From contig CAAFOY010000087.1 of the NCBI GenBank assembly GCA_900764695.1, forward strand, positions 1 to 14,902: DNA of 14,902 nt, given 5' to 3'. Positions 14,567-14,902 of this stretch are shown piece by piece. Position 1 is the first letter of the stretch, and each line of letters opens with the position of its first letter. Both the position numbers and the translations under genes were made by a program. The stretch comes from Lachnospiraceae bacterium. GTDB lineage: Bacteria; Bacillota_A; Clostridia; Lachnospirales; Lachnospiraceae. The notes beneath the pieces are model-generated. The model did no database searches. It had not been told where the DNA came from and saw only the letters and a list, made by a program, of their open reading frames with translations.

Positions 14567-14902
14567 CTATAATACTTCTGGTGCCAAAGAAACAATTTTC
14601 ATGAACTGTTTCTCTCTTAATTCTCTGGCTACCGGCCCAAAAATACGAGTTCCTCTTGGGGTCTTATCATCTTTTATAATTACAGCTGCATTTTCGTCAA
14701 ATCTGATGTATGAACCATCTTTACGACGAGCGCCTTTAACAGTACGAACTACTACGGCCTTTACTACATCACCTTTTTTAACAACACCGCCTGGTGTTGC
14801 ATCTTTTACAGTAGCAACGATTACGTCACCGATACTTGCGTATCTTCTTGTAGATCCGCCCATAACTCTGATGCAAAGTAATTCTTTAGCTCCTGTGTTA
14901 TC
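14567..14902 (-). CDS. rplN: 50S ribosomal protein L14 (uL14), 5' end cut by the window
   Basis: L14 lies at the subunit interface and takes part in bridges with 16S rRNA. The open frame continues without a stop to base 14902 and reads [26 protein letters not shown], so the true start lies to the right of the window. The visible part is 111 residues of an expected 122, which means about 11 N-terminal residues are missing. The internal ATG at 14863 is residue 25 of the full protein, not the start. The core [29 protein letters not shown] and the end [19 protein letters not shown] match the family. Confidence 0.97.
   Translation of the reverse strand, partial: DNTGAKELLCIRVMGGSTRRYASIGDVIVATVKDATPGGVVKKGDVVKAVVVRTVKGARRKDGSYIRFDENAAVIIKDDKTPRGTRIFGPVARELREKQFMKIVSLAPEVL

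Noticed and set aside
1..14902. CRISPR arrays, insertion sequences, prophage or defence genes
   Set aside because: No regularly spaced repeats, transposase-like frames or terminal inverted repeats were seen; apart from the leader regions, the window is conserved housekeeping DNA.

Overview
The window looks like chromosomal DNA of a low-GC Gram-positive bacterium of class Clostridia, most likely a Lachnospiraceae-type member. This rests on the AT-rich sequence, the strong AGGAGG ribosome binding sites, the four-cysteine zinc form of S14, S4 (rpsD) encoded inside the alpha-type operon, an enlarged L17, and an ECF transporter core followed by truA. Family and genus are inferences; no database search was possible.

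Every gene I accept lies on the minus strand, so transcription runs from high to low coordinates. From 14902 down to about 7578 lies the second half of the spc-type ribosomal operon: rplN (cut by the window edge), rplX, rplE, rpsN (zinc type), rpsH, rplF, rplR, rpsE, rpmD, rplO, secY, adk, map, infA and rpmJ. From 7248 to 4291 lies the alpha-type operon: rpsM, rpsK, rpsD, rpoA and rplQ, closed by a strong hairpin at 4225-4267. A separate block follows, with a consensus extended -10 promoter near 4070: ecfA1, ecfA2 and ecfT, which form the energising module of an energy-coupling-factor vitamin/metal importer, then truA for tRNA pseudouridine. A terminator-like hairpin at 404-440 ends that block.

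From about 285 down to base 1 there are no credible genes. Instead there are two tandem minus-strand promoters, each with a perfect TTGACA box and a 17-base spacer, then a hairpin-rich leader running off the left edge. This closely resembles the start of a ribosomal RNA operon whose 16S gene would lie just outside the window.

The genes work together in making and using ribosomes: ribosomal proteins, an initiation factor, the RNA polymerase alpha subunit, the membrane exit channel (SecY), processing of new proteins (methionine aminopeptidase), adenylate kinase, tRNA modification, and probably rRNA synthesis itself.

The gene content is standard. The part most worth a second look is non-coding: the roughly 330-base rpmJ-rpsM interval. 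It holds a chain of at least seven minus-strand hairpins, some of them mutually exclusive, just upstream of the operon that encodes S4, S13, S11, alpha and L17. It looks like a structured cis-regulatory leader in the position of the E. coli alpha-operon leader.
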